Assembly: GCA_005788815.1 (NCBI GenBank)
Contig: SYAZ01000002.1
Location: 1 to 64,000 of the forward strand
Origin: Actinomycetota bacterium
Lineage (GTDB): Bacteria > Actinomycetota > Acidimicrobiia > Acidimicrobiales > Ilumatobacteraceae
Direction of reading: 5' to 3'
Length of the DNA stretch: 64,000 nt
Shown: piece by piece, positions 16,521-25,491 of the stretch
Layout: every line of letters starts with the position of its first letter
Numbering within the stretch: the first letter of the stretch is position 1
Notes under the pieces: model-generated
Database searches by the model: none
What the model was told of the DNA's origin: nothing
What the model saw: the letters and a program-made list of their open reading frames with translations, nothing else
Made by a program: the position numbers and the translations under genes

Positions 16521-17361
16521 CAGCATCTACTGATTCGCGCGTCGCTGCTGCATACTCACGAGGCTGTTGCAACGTACCCATGTGATCAGCATGAAACTCA
16601 ACCACTGTTGCGCGCAATGCCGCAGCCAATGCTGCTTGCTTTTCTGGTGGTACTGAACGATCTTTTGTGGTGAGAACAAAACCAGCAGGTACATCCACAG
16701 TGTGTGCAAAACCACGTGCATCGAATTTTGAAATAGCTATGCCAGCTTCAGCAATCATCCACGCGTCATTGCGACGCATTTCTCCCATAAGCCATGGCAC
16801 ATAACGCGCCATTTCATGACCGCGTGGAATGATGCGCTTTATTCCCCACCGCATGAAACGTGGTCGGCTGAAGAGTCGCGACATAGGAATGATGAATTTC
16901 CATCCGGACCGTTCTCTGCGAGTGCCGCTCCATTCAAGAGAAGTGGCTTGCAACACCATTCCCTTCACTAAGTCTCGGTGACGTTGCCACAACAACAAAG
17001 TGATGGGGCCACCCATTGAATAGCCCACTGCAACAACTGATTTCACGCCAAGTGATCGCACTACTGATGCTGCGTCGTCAGCGCAATCTTCTAATGAGAA
17101 CGGCCGGTTGGGGCGCAAACCACGACCGTGGCCACGATGATCGACACCAATGATTGAGTACACACTAGACAACGTTTCATAGGTGGTGAAGAAGTTAACA
17201 TCGGACGACGCAGTCCAACCGTGCAATAACAACACTGTGGGTGCGTTTGGGTCTTCGTGCTGATGATGGCGCACGAACATCTCGCCGCGGCCAGGGAGAG
17301 AAATAATGCGCCCAGGGAGCAACGGTGGTACATCGATAGTGCTTCCGATTTTTACTGACAT
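16501..17361 (-). CDS. Alpha/beta-fold hydrolase
   Basis: A 286-residue soluble hydrolase with the nucleophile elbow GYSMGGP, the oxyanion-type segment LLHGWTASSDVN, GVDHRGHGRG, and a late Asp/His pair (TKDRSVPPE, FHADHMG). The substrate is unknown; the family covers esterases, lipases and C-C hydrolases. The C-terminal codons overlap DUF1003 on the other strand, and the start region overlaps the Fur gene by ten bases, so it is translated from the Fur transcript. Confidence 0.88.
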   Translation of the reverse strand: MSVKIGSTIDVPPLLPGRIISLPGRGEMFVRHHQHEDPNAPTVLLLHGWTASSDVNFFTTYETLSSVYSIIGVDHRGHGRGLRPNRPFSLEDCADDAASVVRSLGVKSVVAVGYSMGGPITLLLWQRHRDLVKGMVLQATSLEWSGTRRERSGWKFIIPMSRLFSRPRFMRWGIKRIIPRGHEMARYVPWLMGEMRRNDAWMIAEAGIAISKFDARGFAHTVDVPAGFVLTTKDRSVPPEKQAALAAALRATVVEFHADHMGTLQQPREYAAATRESVDAVIQQIR

Positions 17362-17816
17362 GTTTTACATACTCCTACAACGTCAAGGCGATGGTGCGCC
17401 ATTTTGAAACCTGCTTTTTGCGCAACCTTTTCTAAGGCTGCATCTAACTCGTGCTCAATTGAATCTGATATGCGTACATCATCAACAGAACCACACACAC
17501 TGCACACCATGTGATGATGATGGCCCGTTAGATCTTCGCTCAACTCATATCGCGCCCATTCGTCTGTGGTGATGACTCGTACCACTACGCCCGCGTTTTC
17601 TAACACCGTGAGATTGCGATACGCAGACGACTGTGCCAACCCCTTTGCTTGATCAAGAATTTCCGGAATTGATAAGGGTCGCTGAGCGGCGGCCAGTGCG
17701 CTCACAATGTCGCGTCGCCCAGTCGTAAAGCGTTGACCAATTTCGCCCAACTTGGTGGCCACGTGGTGTGCGATGTCGGCAGCAGCAACGGGGTCTGAAT
17801 GTTGGTGCGATGCCAT
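17352..17816 (-). CDS. Fur/Zur-family metal-responsive repressor
   Basis: A 154-residue Fur-fold protein: winged-helix region (RFTTGRRDIVSALAAAQRPLSIPEIL and SSAYRNLTVLENAGVVVRV), then the metal-binding part GHHHHMVCSVCG and a final CKTC, giving the two CxxC pairs of a structural zinc site. It could be Fur or Zur; the four-His stretch does not separate them. It lies 30 bases after the GH84-like gene and overlaps the hydrolase gene. No Fur box was recognised with certainty. Confidence 0.88.
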   Translation of the reverse strand: MASHQHSDPVAAADIAHHVATKLGEIGQRFTTGRRDIVSALAAAQRPLSIPEILDQAKGLAQSSAYRNLTVLENAGVVVRVITTDEWARYELSEDLTGHHHHMVCSVCGSVDDVRISDSIEHELDAALEKVAQKAGFKMAHHRLDVVGVCKTCQ

Positions 17817-17846
17817 GGTCTCGACGCTATCGAGAATGAGTGAGAA

Positions 17847-19070
17847 TCAACTGTTTATGTGGGCTAACGCCCTCTGCACCACGGTGTCTACCAACGACTC
17901 CGAATCAGCAATGGTGCCTGGCCGAAGGACGAACTTGCCTTGATCATTTTGAGTAGCGAGCGGACGTTGACGTGGACCGCGACCAAATGTAAATGCCGGC
18001 GCAATGCGATGCGTCTGCCACTCCATTAACGGACGCATCAAACGCCCGAGATCCTCCTGCGACAATTTCGATACATCTGCATCCAAGATTGCGTGTGCAG
18101 CAAGAGCAACACGTGCACCAGAGCGCGCCGCGTGCACCCATGGCATTACTTCGTCTTTCATGTCTGGCATATCGCGCACTGCTTCCCACCATTCGCGCGT
18201 TGGTGATTCACCTGGCCAATGCAAGTCTCCACGGTACGCCGTAGCTTCGGCGAGCAACCGCCAGCCGTCGCGATCAACTGCTGTGTTCCACGCTGTCATT
18301 GCATCGTCGCCACGCCACCATGCAGCAGCTGACTCCAACATTGGTAGTGAAGCAAACGGCTCCACCATGGGGTTCCACAAGAAACCACTGCACATGTTTT
18401 GCAGTCCGTGTTCGCGACCTTGTAACGGGCCCAAATGCATATGTGCGTGCATCATTGCGTCGTTCACTGGGGCGTTATCCCATACCAATGGTGCACGACC
18501 ACCAGTGACATCTCGGCGAGCAATCGCATCTTCCACCGTGATGGTGTCATTCACTACGTAGTTTCCAGTCCACATCACTTCAATGTCGTCGCTAAGACCA
18601 GTACATAACGCTTCGAGATATGGCGAAGAGGTAAGGCCTGCGTAATGCGTTGGCGTGATCCACACAGGTACATGCAATGCATCACGCACTGCATGTGCCA
18701 AGCGTTGATGATCAGCTGCGGCTTTCAAAACAGGCAAGTCATCGAAACACAACACCACTACCTTGCACCCTGCATGAATGGCGGGAAGCAATTTATTGAT
18801 GACTTGTTGTTCGGTTGCGTTATCACCAGGGGTCAAACCAACGGCCACTTGCACCGTGGAGGAGCGATGAGATAGTTCCGAAAAACACTCCAACTCTTCA
18901 TCCGTGAACGGTTCATTCCATTGTTCGCGATGACGAGGTTCTAATTTTGCGGCCCATACATAGGTGTTCCAGCCCCAATCAACCATGCGATCGATGATGT
19001 GTAATCGCACCTCGTGTGAATACGGCTGACCGTAGAAGCCTTCAATCACACCAAGGATTGATGCCGCCAT
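17847..19070 (-). CDS. GH84-like beta-N-acetylglucosaminidase (O-GlcNAcase family)
   Basis: A 407-residue cytosolic protein (no signal peptide) with the GH84 start VIEGFYGQPYSHEVR at the first strand of the barrel, WNTYVWAAKLEPRHR, and the catalytic Asp pair D110-D111 in VVLCFDDLP. In this family the neighbouring acetamido group of the substrate takes part in catalysis with such an Asp pair. Later GNYVVNDT and WDNAPVNDA are also typical. GH84 enzymes remove N-acetylglucosamine from glycoproteins, glycans or hyaluronan-like polymers. Lack of export suggests an internal substrate such as a recycled amino sugar. It is two bases downstream of an NAD-binding oxidoreductase. Confidence 0.82.
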   Translation of the reverse strand: MAASILGVIEGFYGQPYSHEVRLHIIDRMVDWGWNTYVWAAKLEPRHREQWNEPFTDEELECFSELSHRSSTVQVAVGLTPGDNATEQQVINKLLPAIHAGCKVVVLCFDDLPVLKAAADHQRLAHAVRDALHVPVWITPTHYAGLTSSPYLEALCTGLSDDIEVMWTGNYVVNDTITVEDAIARRDVTGGRAPLVWDNAPVNDAMMHAHMHLGPLQGREHGLQNMCSGFLWNPMVEPFASLPMLESAAAWWRGDDAMTAWNTAVDRDGWRLLAEATAYRGDLHWPGESPTREWWEAVRDMPDMKDEVMPWVHAARSGARVALAAHAILDADVSKLSQEDLGRLMRPLMEWQTHRIAPAFTFGRGPRQRPLATQNDQGKFVLRPGTIADSESLVDTVVQRALAHINS

Positions 19071-19072
19071 TG

Positions 19073-20005
19073 TTAGTTCCCTACGAATTGATGCAACGTG
19101 GTTCCTGTTGCAAGCACGCCGTCAAGAATTGTGTCGTTCGGAAGTCTCTCTTGGCCAAGATTGTGCACGCCTGGTGGAACGGTGCCGTTGTGAATTGCAA
19201 GTGCAGCGTTAGATGCAACTGCGCCAGCCACCGACGCGAGTCGTTCAGCAACGCCAACAATTTCCACGTGTCTGTTTCCGTTGCGCACGCCGCGCACTTC
19301 TACGCGTAATCCGCCAATGCCGCCTTCAGGGTGTGGTGGCGCAAGCATTGGCAAACGCGCAGTGAGTCGATCTCGTCTGGTGGCAGATACGCGCGATGTA
19401 ATGCGTTGCAAAGAAATTTCAGCGCGTTGCAGTAACAACGGTTCGGGGCTGCCATACCGGTAGCAATCACGTGCGCCAATAGGGTCTGGGAACCAACACA
19501 ATTCGCGGCCACTGCCAGCGGGACGTTGCAACCATTCGCCGTCGTGCCAGCCAATAGAAACTCCAGCTAGAGATTCGTGGTGTTGGCGTGCGCATGCCGG
19601 GCCACCCGTGCCGTGCACCGCAACGTGTACTTCGTCTATTGATTCGAATGCACGCTTCACATGATGCACTAACAAACCAGTCATGCCCGGTGAACAAGCT
19701 GCGCCTGTAATGACAGACACACCGCGCGCAACCGCACGATCGTGTGCATCGAGAATAGACATGACGTCTTGCAAGTTGTCGCTAGCGGAAACTACAGAAA
19801 CGCCTTGCGCGATAAATGCAGAGACAAGCGTGGCGTGAGGCGCACCGTGTGTGAGAACGACTACAGAACAATCAAAGAGTTCGGATGCGTGTTGAAATGA
19901 CGTAGTGCGCGGGCGAATGCCCAACGACTGAAGGTGTAGTGCTACGCGGGACCCGACAACGCCAGAGCCCACAATGCCAATGTTGAAGTCACCTGAGGCG
20001 GTCAC
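19073..20005 (-). CDS. Saccharopine dehydrogenase-like NAD(P)-binding protein
   Basis: A Rossmann-fold protein starting FNIGIVGSGVVGSRVALHLQSLG, with a middle segment TGAACSPGMTGLLVHHVKRAF and a C-terminus rich in GGIGGLRVEVRG. It resembles saccharopine/homoserine dehydrogenase or dihydrodipicolinate reductase-type folds, but I cannot name a substrate. The GTG at 20005 gives 310 residues and lies five bases after the stop of the small upstream gene; a GTG at 20038 would overlap that gene. It sits in a row with the GH84-like gene. Confidence 0.72.
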   Translation of the reverse strand: MTASGDFNIGIVGSGVVGSRVALHLQSLGIRPRTTSFQHASELFDCSVVVLTHGAPHATLVSAFIAQGVSVVSASDNLQDVMSILDAHDRAVARGVSVITGAACSPGMTGLLVHHVKRAFESIDEVHVAVHGTGGPACARQHHESLAGVSIGWHDGEWLQRPAGSGRELCWFPDPIGARDCYRYGSPEPLLLQRAEISLQRITSRVSATRRDRLTARLPMLAPPHPEGGIGGLRVEVRGVRNGNRHVEIVGVAERLASVAGAVASNAALAIHNGTVPPGVHNLGQERLPNDTILDGVLATGTTLHQFVGN

Positions 20006-20010
20006 AACAG

Positions 20011-20142
20011 TTATCTCTGCGGAGTGACCTCGCGCCACCCGCCCTGTGAAGGGGCATCGGGGCTTTTACCCCTGGTGCGCAATACAGCGGCAATGATGCC
20101 GCCCAAGGAAATAGCAAGGATGGCCTGGCGGATGAATTTCAC
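20011..20142 (-). CDS. 43-residue single-pass membrane peptide
   Basis: GTG at 20142, preceded by AAAGGAG with good spacing, opens 43 codons: MKFIRQAILAISLGGIIAAV, then LRTRGKSPDAPSQGG and WREVTPQR, ending in TAA at 20011-20013. The first half is one hydrophobic helix; the rest is basic and polar with a GGWRE motif. The next gene can start five bases later, so the peptide would be its operon leader. I recall similar short proteins ending in GGWREL in related actinobacteria, but this is not checked. Function unknown. Confidence 0.65.
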   Translation of the reverse strand: MKFIRQAILAISLGGIIAAVLRTRGKSPDAPSQGGWREVTPQR

Positions 20143-20185
20143 TGGGTCTCCTTTTCCTGACTCTGGCTCAGAGTGGGACAGATGG

Positions 20186-20259
20186 TGGGGCTAGCAAGAA
20201 TCGAACTTGCGACCTCATCCTTATCAGGGATGCGCTCTAACCGACTGAGCTATAGCCCC
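20186..20259 (-). tRNA. tRNA-Ile (anticodon GAT)
   Basis: The minus strand reads GGGGCTA...TAGCCCC for the acceptor stem, TAGCTCAGTCGGTTAGAGC for the D arm, CATCCCTGATAAGGATG for the anticodon arm with GAT, and GCAAGTTCGATTCTTGC for the T arm. The discriminator is A, and CCA is encoded at 20183-20185. It lies between the DUF3566 gene of the gyrA side and the small peptide gene. Confidence 0.97.
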
Positions 20260-20277
20260 TCTACGGGACTGCTCACT

Positions 20278-20700
20278 CTATCCGTGGGTATGGTCAGGCT
20301 CAACCGTGCGAGCCACCACTTCTTCTTCCAGGACGGTGACCCGGATACCCCCCACCAATTCGGTGATCAGGTTGAAAACCACGGCCCCAAGCACCCAGAT
20401 GCCTGTTGCCAGCACGATGCCAAAGAGGCCAAAGAATGCAAAGCCTCGGAAGAGCTCCCATCCCTTGAACGCAAAAGAGTCCCAGCCGAAGGAGGCCATG
20501 AACTGCTCGAGGTTATTGATGGTGCCAGTGGCTGAGCCAACATTCCAAAGCAAGACACCAGTGATCATGAGCACTAAGTACAAAGCGGCGTGAAAGACAA
20601 GACCCACCTTGAAGACGCTCCACGCATCGATGTCTCGCAAGACTCGTGACACCTTGCGCACACGGCGACGTGATGTGGGGGTTGGTGCGCTTGTACTCAC
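20278..20700 (-). CDS. DUF3566 transmembrane protein
   Basis: GTG at 20700 (VSTSAPTPTSRRRV) gives 140 residues. A basic N-terminus is followed by two membrane helices (about 32-53 and 90-113) with the family pattern IDAWSVFKVGLVFHAALYLV and a C-terminal segment VFNLITELVGGIRVTVLEEE. DUF3566 genes stand downstream of gyrA throughout actinobacteria (Rv0007). The function is unknown; a tie to the division site or membrane has been suggested from context only. Confidence 0.88.
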   Translation of the reverse strand: MSTSAPTPTSRRRVRKVSRVLRDIDAWSVFKVGLVFHAALYLVLMITGVLLWNVGSATGTINNLEQFMASFGWDSFAFKGWELFRGFAFFGLFGIVLATGIWVLGAVVFNLITELVGGIRVTVLEEEVVARTVEPDHTHG

Positions 20701-20736
20701 ACTCTGAGTGTATTGACTACGCGACACCCAAGATGG

Positions 20737-21009
20737 TCAACGCGATGCTTGCGCCTGAATCCGTAAGCCTTCAGACTGGACAACCACGGTGATGACTCCC
20801 CCAATGTCTTCATTCGCCGACTCGATGCGAGCACCAGTGATAGCAGCGAGAGATTGCGCACTAGATGATCCGCCGAGCACATAGGCCAATGCGATTGCAT
20901 CGGCATTTATGTGCCCACGTGTGATGCGCAGATATTGACCAGCAACAGTGGCAACTAGAAACACACACACTGCGGTGCATGCGCACCACAACATGGACAT
21001 CATTGTCAC
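20737..21009 (-). CDS. Small TadE-like membrane protein
   Basis: GTG at 21009 (VTMMSMLWCACTAVC) just after the gyrA stop gives 90 residues. One N-terminal membrane helix (about 5-24) leads into ITRGHINADAIALAYVLGG and a short beta-type tail (GGVITVVVQSEGLRIQAQA). This layout, a helix followed by a charged A-D-x-x-A-L segment, resembles the small TadE-like proteins of actinobacterial pilus/secretion clusters. No pilus genes are here, so the match may be only structural. It sits between gyrA and DUF3566 and is co-directional. Confidence 0.55.
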   Translation of the reverse strand: MTMMSMLWCACTAVCVFLVATVAGQYLRITRGHINADAIALAYVLGGSSSAQSLAAITGARIESANEDIGGVITVVVQSEGLRIQAQASR

Positions 21010-21025
21010 GCTCGCGCGCGAAGGC

Positions 21026-23473
21026 TCACTCTTCGTCGGTGGAAAGAATTGGTGCGACTGAAGCAACGACTGCGCCATCATCAACGTTCATCAATTTCAC
21101 GCCGGTGGCAGCACGACCCTGACTAGAGATCTGCTTGACCTCGGTACGAATGGTGACACCATTTGATGCAATGGCCACGATCTCATCTTCAAGACCAACC
21201 ATGAAAGCGGCAACAACTTTGCCCTTCTTCTCATTGATCTTTACGCCGATGACTCCTTGCGTTCCGCGACCCTTACGTGGGAAGTGAACAATCTGCGTGC
21301 GCTTTGCATAACCAGCAGAAGAAACGATGAGCAATGCATCGTCACCACGGCCTGGGTCTGCCGACACAACTTCGTCGCCTGCCTTCAGCCTCATGCCTCG
21401 AACACCCGCTGCAGTTCTGCCCATTGGACGCACTTCGTTTTCGGAGAATCGAATGACTTGACCACTTCGGCTGACAATAAAGATGTCGTCGTCACCAGAT
21501 GTTTCGATAACACGGACCAGTTCGTCTTCACCTTTGAGGTTGAGAGCAATGAGACCATCGCGACGGCTGGAGTTGTATGCATCGAACGCAGTCTTTTTAA
21601 CTTGACCGCTCTTTGTAATGAAGAACAAGAACCGCTCGCCAGGGAATTCACGCGTATCAATAATCGCTTGAATAGTTTCGCCTGCTTGCAACGGCAACAA
21701 GTTCACGATGGGAACGCCTCTTGCAGTGCGTTCACGCTCGGGAATGTCTGCTGCGCGGACCTTATATACGCGGCCACGGTTCGAGAAGAACAACAAGTGT
21801 GCGTGTGCTGTAGTGAAGATAACGCGACGAACGATGTCGTCTTCCTTCAGTGCTGCACCCTTTACGCCACGGCCACCACGTGCTTGTGCACGGAACTGAT
21901 CGGCAGATACAGACTTGACATATTGCGCTTGTGTCATCACGATGACGAGTTCTTTATCGTCAACCAGATCTTCAAGTGCCATTTCGCCAACGTCGTGAGC
22001 AATCTGGCAAACGCGTGGCGTTGCAAAATCTTTCTTCACGCTTGCGAGTTCATCTTTGATGACTCCGCGAAGTTTTGAATCGGACTCCAAGATTGATTCG
22101 TATTCCTTGATGCGTTCTTGCACGTCAGCAAGTTCTTTTTCAAGGTCGATACGAGAAAGACGTGTGAGTTGACGCAACTGCATATCCAGAATGTCAATCG
22201 CTTGACGCTCTGAGAATTCGTAAGGCTTCTTCATCAACGCATCTTTTGCTGCTGCCGGATCATCACTCTCACGAATGAGCTTGATGATCTTGTCGATGAC
22301 ATTGAGTGCCTTGAGGCGACCTTCAAGAATGTGGCCGCGATCTTTTGCTTTATCGAGACGGAATTGTGTGCGTCGTGTAACAACTTCAATTTGGTGCGCA
22401 ACGTAACCTTTTAGCGCGTCGGCCAAGTTGATTGTGCGAGGTACACCATCAACAAGAGCAACCATGTTTACGGGGAAACTTGATTGCAGCGAGGTCATCT
22501 TGAACAAGTTGTTGAGAACAACGTTTGCGTTTGCTTCACGCTTCAACTCAATGATGAGGCTTGTCTTGCCACCAGATGAGTTGTCGTTGACATCGGAAAT
22601 ACCTTCAAGGTCTCCGCCGTCAACAAGTTCTTGAATACGAGCAGCAATAGAAGAGCAACTTGTTTGATATGGAAGTTCGGTGCAACGAATTTCCATACGG
22701 CCCTTACGGCCTTCTTCAATAGAAACCTTCGCGCGTGTTTTGATGCTTCCGCGGCCAGTGCGATATGCGTCGATGATGCCGGCGCGACCAAGAATGGAAC
22801 CACCCGATGGGAAGTCGGGGCCCTTCACGAAGTTCATGAGATCGTCTGGTGTTGCGCCAGGATTATCAATGAGGTGCACGGTTGCGTCGATTACTTCGCC
22901 CAAGTTGTGTGGCGGAATTGATGTAGCCATACCAACGGCAATGCCTTGGCTGCCATTGACCAACAAGTTCGGGAAACGAGCAGGCAACACGCTTGGTTGT
23001 TCTGCTGTGCCGTCATAATTCGGAATCATGTCGACTGTGTTTTCGTCGATGCCGTCGAGCAAACGCATTGCTAATGAATGCAGGCGTGCTTCGGTGTAAC
23101 GAGCAGCGGCCGGGCCAAAGTCTGGAGAGCCGTAGTTTCCGTGGAAGTCGATGAGTGGGTGACGCAACGAGAACGGCTGAGCCATACGAACGAGCGCGTC
23201 GTAAATAGCGCCGTCACCGTGTGGGTGATAACGCGCCATGGTGTCACCAGTGACGCGTGCACATTTCACGAATGGACGGTCGGGACGGAAACCTTGTTGT
23301 TCCATGTCCCAAATGATGCGACGGTGAACTGGCTTTAAGCCGTCACGCACGTCGGGCAATGCGCGCGACATGATGACGGACATCGCGTAATCGAGGAACG
23401 ACCGCTCCATCTCGTCCTGCAAAGGAACGGGCTGGATTGGATCACTTGGTGCTGGTGTATTGACGTCGGTCAT
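21026..23473 (-). CDS. gyrA: DNA gyrase subunit A
   Basis: Breaks and rejoins DNA in the supercoiling tetramer. The breakage-reunion domain starts ERSFLDYAMSVIMSRALPD, the catalytic tyrosine is Y126 in AARYTEARL, and GSQGIAVGMATSIPPHNL follows. Six C-terminal beta-pinwheel repeats include the GyrA box (QARGGRGVKG). Length of 815 is standard. The quinolone pocket reads HPHGDGAIYD: residue 88, matching E. coli Ser83, is Gly. It starts 15 bases after gyrB. Confidence 0.97.
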   Translation of the reverse strand: MTDVNTPAPSDPIQPVPLQDEMERSFLDYAMSVIMSRALPDVRDGLKPVHRRIIWDMEQQGFRPDRPFVKCARVTGDTMARYHPHGDGAIYDALVRMAQPFSLRHPLIDFHGNYGSPDFGPAAARYTEARLHSLAMRLLDGIDENTVDMIPNYDGTAEQPSVLPARFPNLLVNGSQGIAVGMATSIPPHNLGEVIDATVHLIDNPGATPDDLMNFVKGPDFPSGGSILGRAGIIDAYRTGRGSIKTRAKVSIEEGRKGRMEIRCTELPYQTSCSSIAARIQELVDGGDLEGISDVNDNSSGGKTSLIIELKREANANVVLNNLFKMTSLQSSFPVNMVALVDGVPRTINLADALKGYVAHQIEVVTRRTQFRLDKAKDRGHILEGRLKALNVIDKIIKLIRESDDPAAAKDALMKKPYEFSERQAIDILDMQLRQLTRLSRIDLEKELADVQERIKEYESILESDSKLRGVIKDELASVKKDFATPRVCQIAHDVGEMALEDLVDDKELVIVMTQAQYVKSVSADQFRAQARGGRGVKGAALKEDDIVRRVIFTTAHAHLLFFSNRGRVYKVRAADIPERERTARGVPIVNLLPLQAGETIQAIIDTREFPGERFLFFITKSGQVKKTAFDAYNSSRRDGLIALNLKGEDELVRVIETSGDDDIFIVSRSGQVIRFSENEVRPMGRTAAGVRGMRLKAGDEVVSADPGRGDDALLIVSSAGYAKRTQIVHFPRKGRGTQGVIGVKINEKKGKVVAAFMVGLEDEIVAIASNGVTIRTEVKQISSQGRAATGVKLMNVDDGAVVASVAPILSTDEE

Positions 23474-23488
23474 GTGTATTTCCTGTGA

Positions 23489-25459
23489 TCAGAAGTCGAG
23501 GTTGCGAACATCGCGGGCATTGGTGGTGATGAATTTCTTGCGACTCTCTACGTCGTCACCCATAAGCACGCTCATCACTTCGTCGGCGATAGCTGCTTCT
23601 TCAACAGTGACTTGCAACAATGTGCGAGTAGCGCTGTCCATGGTGGTGCTCTTAAGTTCTTGCCAGTCCATTTCACCCAAGCCCTTGAGGCGTTGGAATT
23701 CTTTTTTGTGGTTTGGCTTTTCTGCTAAGAAACGATTCTTTGCTTGATCGTCTTTCAGATAAATCTTTTCTTTGCCAACTTCGGTGGAATACAACGGCGG
23801 TTGTGCGATGTACACAAACCCTGCTTCCACCATCGGGCGCATCTGCCTATAGAAGAAGGTGAGTAGCAACGTACGAATGTGGCTTCCGTCGACATCGGCG
23901 TCTGCCAATGCGATGATCTTGTGATAGCGAGCCTTTCCAGCGTCGAATTCTTCGCCAACTCCGCCACCAATAGCTGTGATGAGTGCTTGAATTTCGTTGT
24001 TCTTCAACATTTTGTCGAGGCGTGCTCGCTCAACGTTGAGGATCTTTCCGCGGATAGGAAGAATTGCTTGTGTACGTGGGTCGCGTGCGTCTACCGCGGT
24101 GCCACCAGCAGAGTCACCTTCCACGATGAACAATTCGCTCTCTTCAGGCTTGCCACTTGAGCAGTCCTTCAACTTGTCGGGCATGCCTGCACCAGACAAT
24201 GAAGTCTTACGACGAACAGCGTTACGTGCGTTCTTTGCTGCAAGACGCGCCTGCGCAGCAGCAGTTGCTTTTTTCACAACCTTGTTTGCTTCGGCAGGGT
24301 TTTCTTCCAGCCACTCGGCCAAATACTTGTTGGTGCTCTTTTGTACGAACGAACGCATTGGCACGTTGCCCAACTTGGCTTTGGTCTGGCCTTCGAACTG
24401 TGGCTCGCGAAGCTTCACCGCGATGATGGCCGTGATGCCTTCGCGAATGTCTTCACCTAGGAGATTGTCCTCTTTTTCCTTAAGGATGTTCTTGTCGCGC
24501 GCATACTTATTGAGCACTGATGTGAGGGCTGTTTTAAAGCCTTCAACGTGCATGCCGCCTTCCGTAGTGGAAATACCATTGGCGTACCCGTGAATACCTT
24601 CGTAGTACCCGGTGTTCCACTGAATAGCGATTTCGAGTTGCATGCCCTCTTTTTCGTCTTCGTCTTCAAGTGATGCAACCTTGCTGAACAAAGGTTCTTT
24701 CGTGGCATTGAGATGCTTTACGAAGTCGACAACGCCGCCCTTGTATTGGAAGGTGACGGTTTGTTCTTTGCCAGGACGCTCGTCTGTGAAGACAACTTCG
24801 AGACCTTTGTTGAGGAATGCCATTGTCTGCAAGCGCTCCATAACTGTGCGCGCAACGAACTCGGTTCCTTCAGAAGCGAAAATGGTTTCGTCGGGCCAGA
24901 AAGTAACTGTGGTGCCGTTCTTGCGACCACGTGCTGGAGTGCTACCTGTTTTTGCAAGCTTGCCCTTTGGTTTGCCACCGTCGACAAACTCCATGCCCCA
25001 ACGATCTCCGTCGCGGTCAATCTCAAGAACAACGCGACGCGACAAGGCGTTCACAACGCTGACACCTACACCGTGCAGACCACCAGAGACTTTGTAGCCC
25101 TCGCCACCGAACTTGCCACCGGCGTGAAGCACGGTAAGCACGACTTCGGCCGCGCTTTTGCCCTTGTGGGGGCCCGATGGGTACGGATCTACTGGAATTC
25201 CACGGCCGTTGTCGTCGACTCGGCAGCCGCCATCCTCAAGAAGAGTGATGCCAACGCGAGTACAGAACCCAGCCATTGCTTCGTCGATGGAGTTGTCGAC
25301 AACTTCCCAAATGAGGTGATGCAAACCAGCAAGACCGGTGGAGCCGATGTACATACCGGGGCGTTTACGAACGGGATCTAGTCCCTCGAGAACCTGAATA
25401 TCTTTGGCGCCGTAATCGGCGGAGGGGTTCTTTGAGGACTCTTTTTTAGATGCAACCAT
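23489..25459 (-). CDS. gyrB: DNA gyrase subunit B
   Basis: ATPase partner of GyrA. The GHKL ATP-binding domain shows EVVDNSIDEAMAG, DNGRGIPVD and GGLHGVGVSVVNALS; the TOPRIM domain shows VEGDSAGGTA and DADVDGSHIRTLLLTFFYR. The C-terminus has the GyrA-binding QRLKGLGEMDWQEL. At 656 residues it lacks the long insert of gammaproteobacterial GyrB. The first residues (VASKKESSKNPSADYGAK) are a short polar leader. It is downstream of recF and the DciA-like gene as in other actinobacteria. Confidence 0.97.
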   Translation of the reverse strand: MVASKKESSKNPSADYGAKDIQVLEGLDPVRKRPGMYIGSTGLAGLHHLIWEVVDNSIDEAMAGFCTRVGITLLEDGGCRVDDNGRGIPVDPYPSGPHKGKSAAEVVLTVLHAGGKFGGEGYKVSGGLHGVGVSVVNALSRRVVLEIDRDGDRWGMEFVDGGKPKGKLAKTGSTPARGRKNGTTVTFWPDETIFASEGTEFVARTVMERLQTMAFLNKGLEVVFTDERPGKEQTVTFQYKGGVVDFVKHLNATKEPLFSKVASLEDEDEKEGMQLEIAIQWNTGYYEGIHGYANGISTTEGGMHVEGFKTALTSVLNKYARDKNILKEKEDNLLGEDIREGITAIIAVKLREPQFEGQTKAKLGNVPMRSFVQKSTNKYLAEWLEENPAEANKVVKKATAAAQARLAAKNARNAVRRKTSLSGAGMPDKLKDCSSGKPEESELFIVEGDSAGGTAVDARDPRTQAILPIRGKILNVERARLDKMLKNNEIQALITAIGGGVGEEFDAGKARYHKIIALADADVDGSHIRTLLLTFFYRQMRPMVEAGFVYIAQPPLYSTEVGKEKIYLKDDQAKNRFLAEKPNHKKEFQRLKGLGEMDWQELKSTTMDSATRTLLQVTVEEAAIADEVMSVLMGDDVESRKKFITTNARDVRNLDF

Positions 25460-25491
25460 GGCGCAAATATCCTACCAATTTTGAGGTGTCG

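Noticed and set aside
21257-22078. A 273-codon plus-strand frame opposite gyrA
   Set aside because: Entirely within gyrA; Cys-rich random composition.
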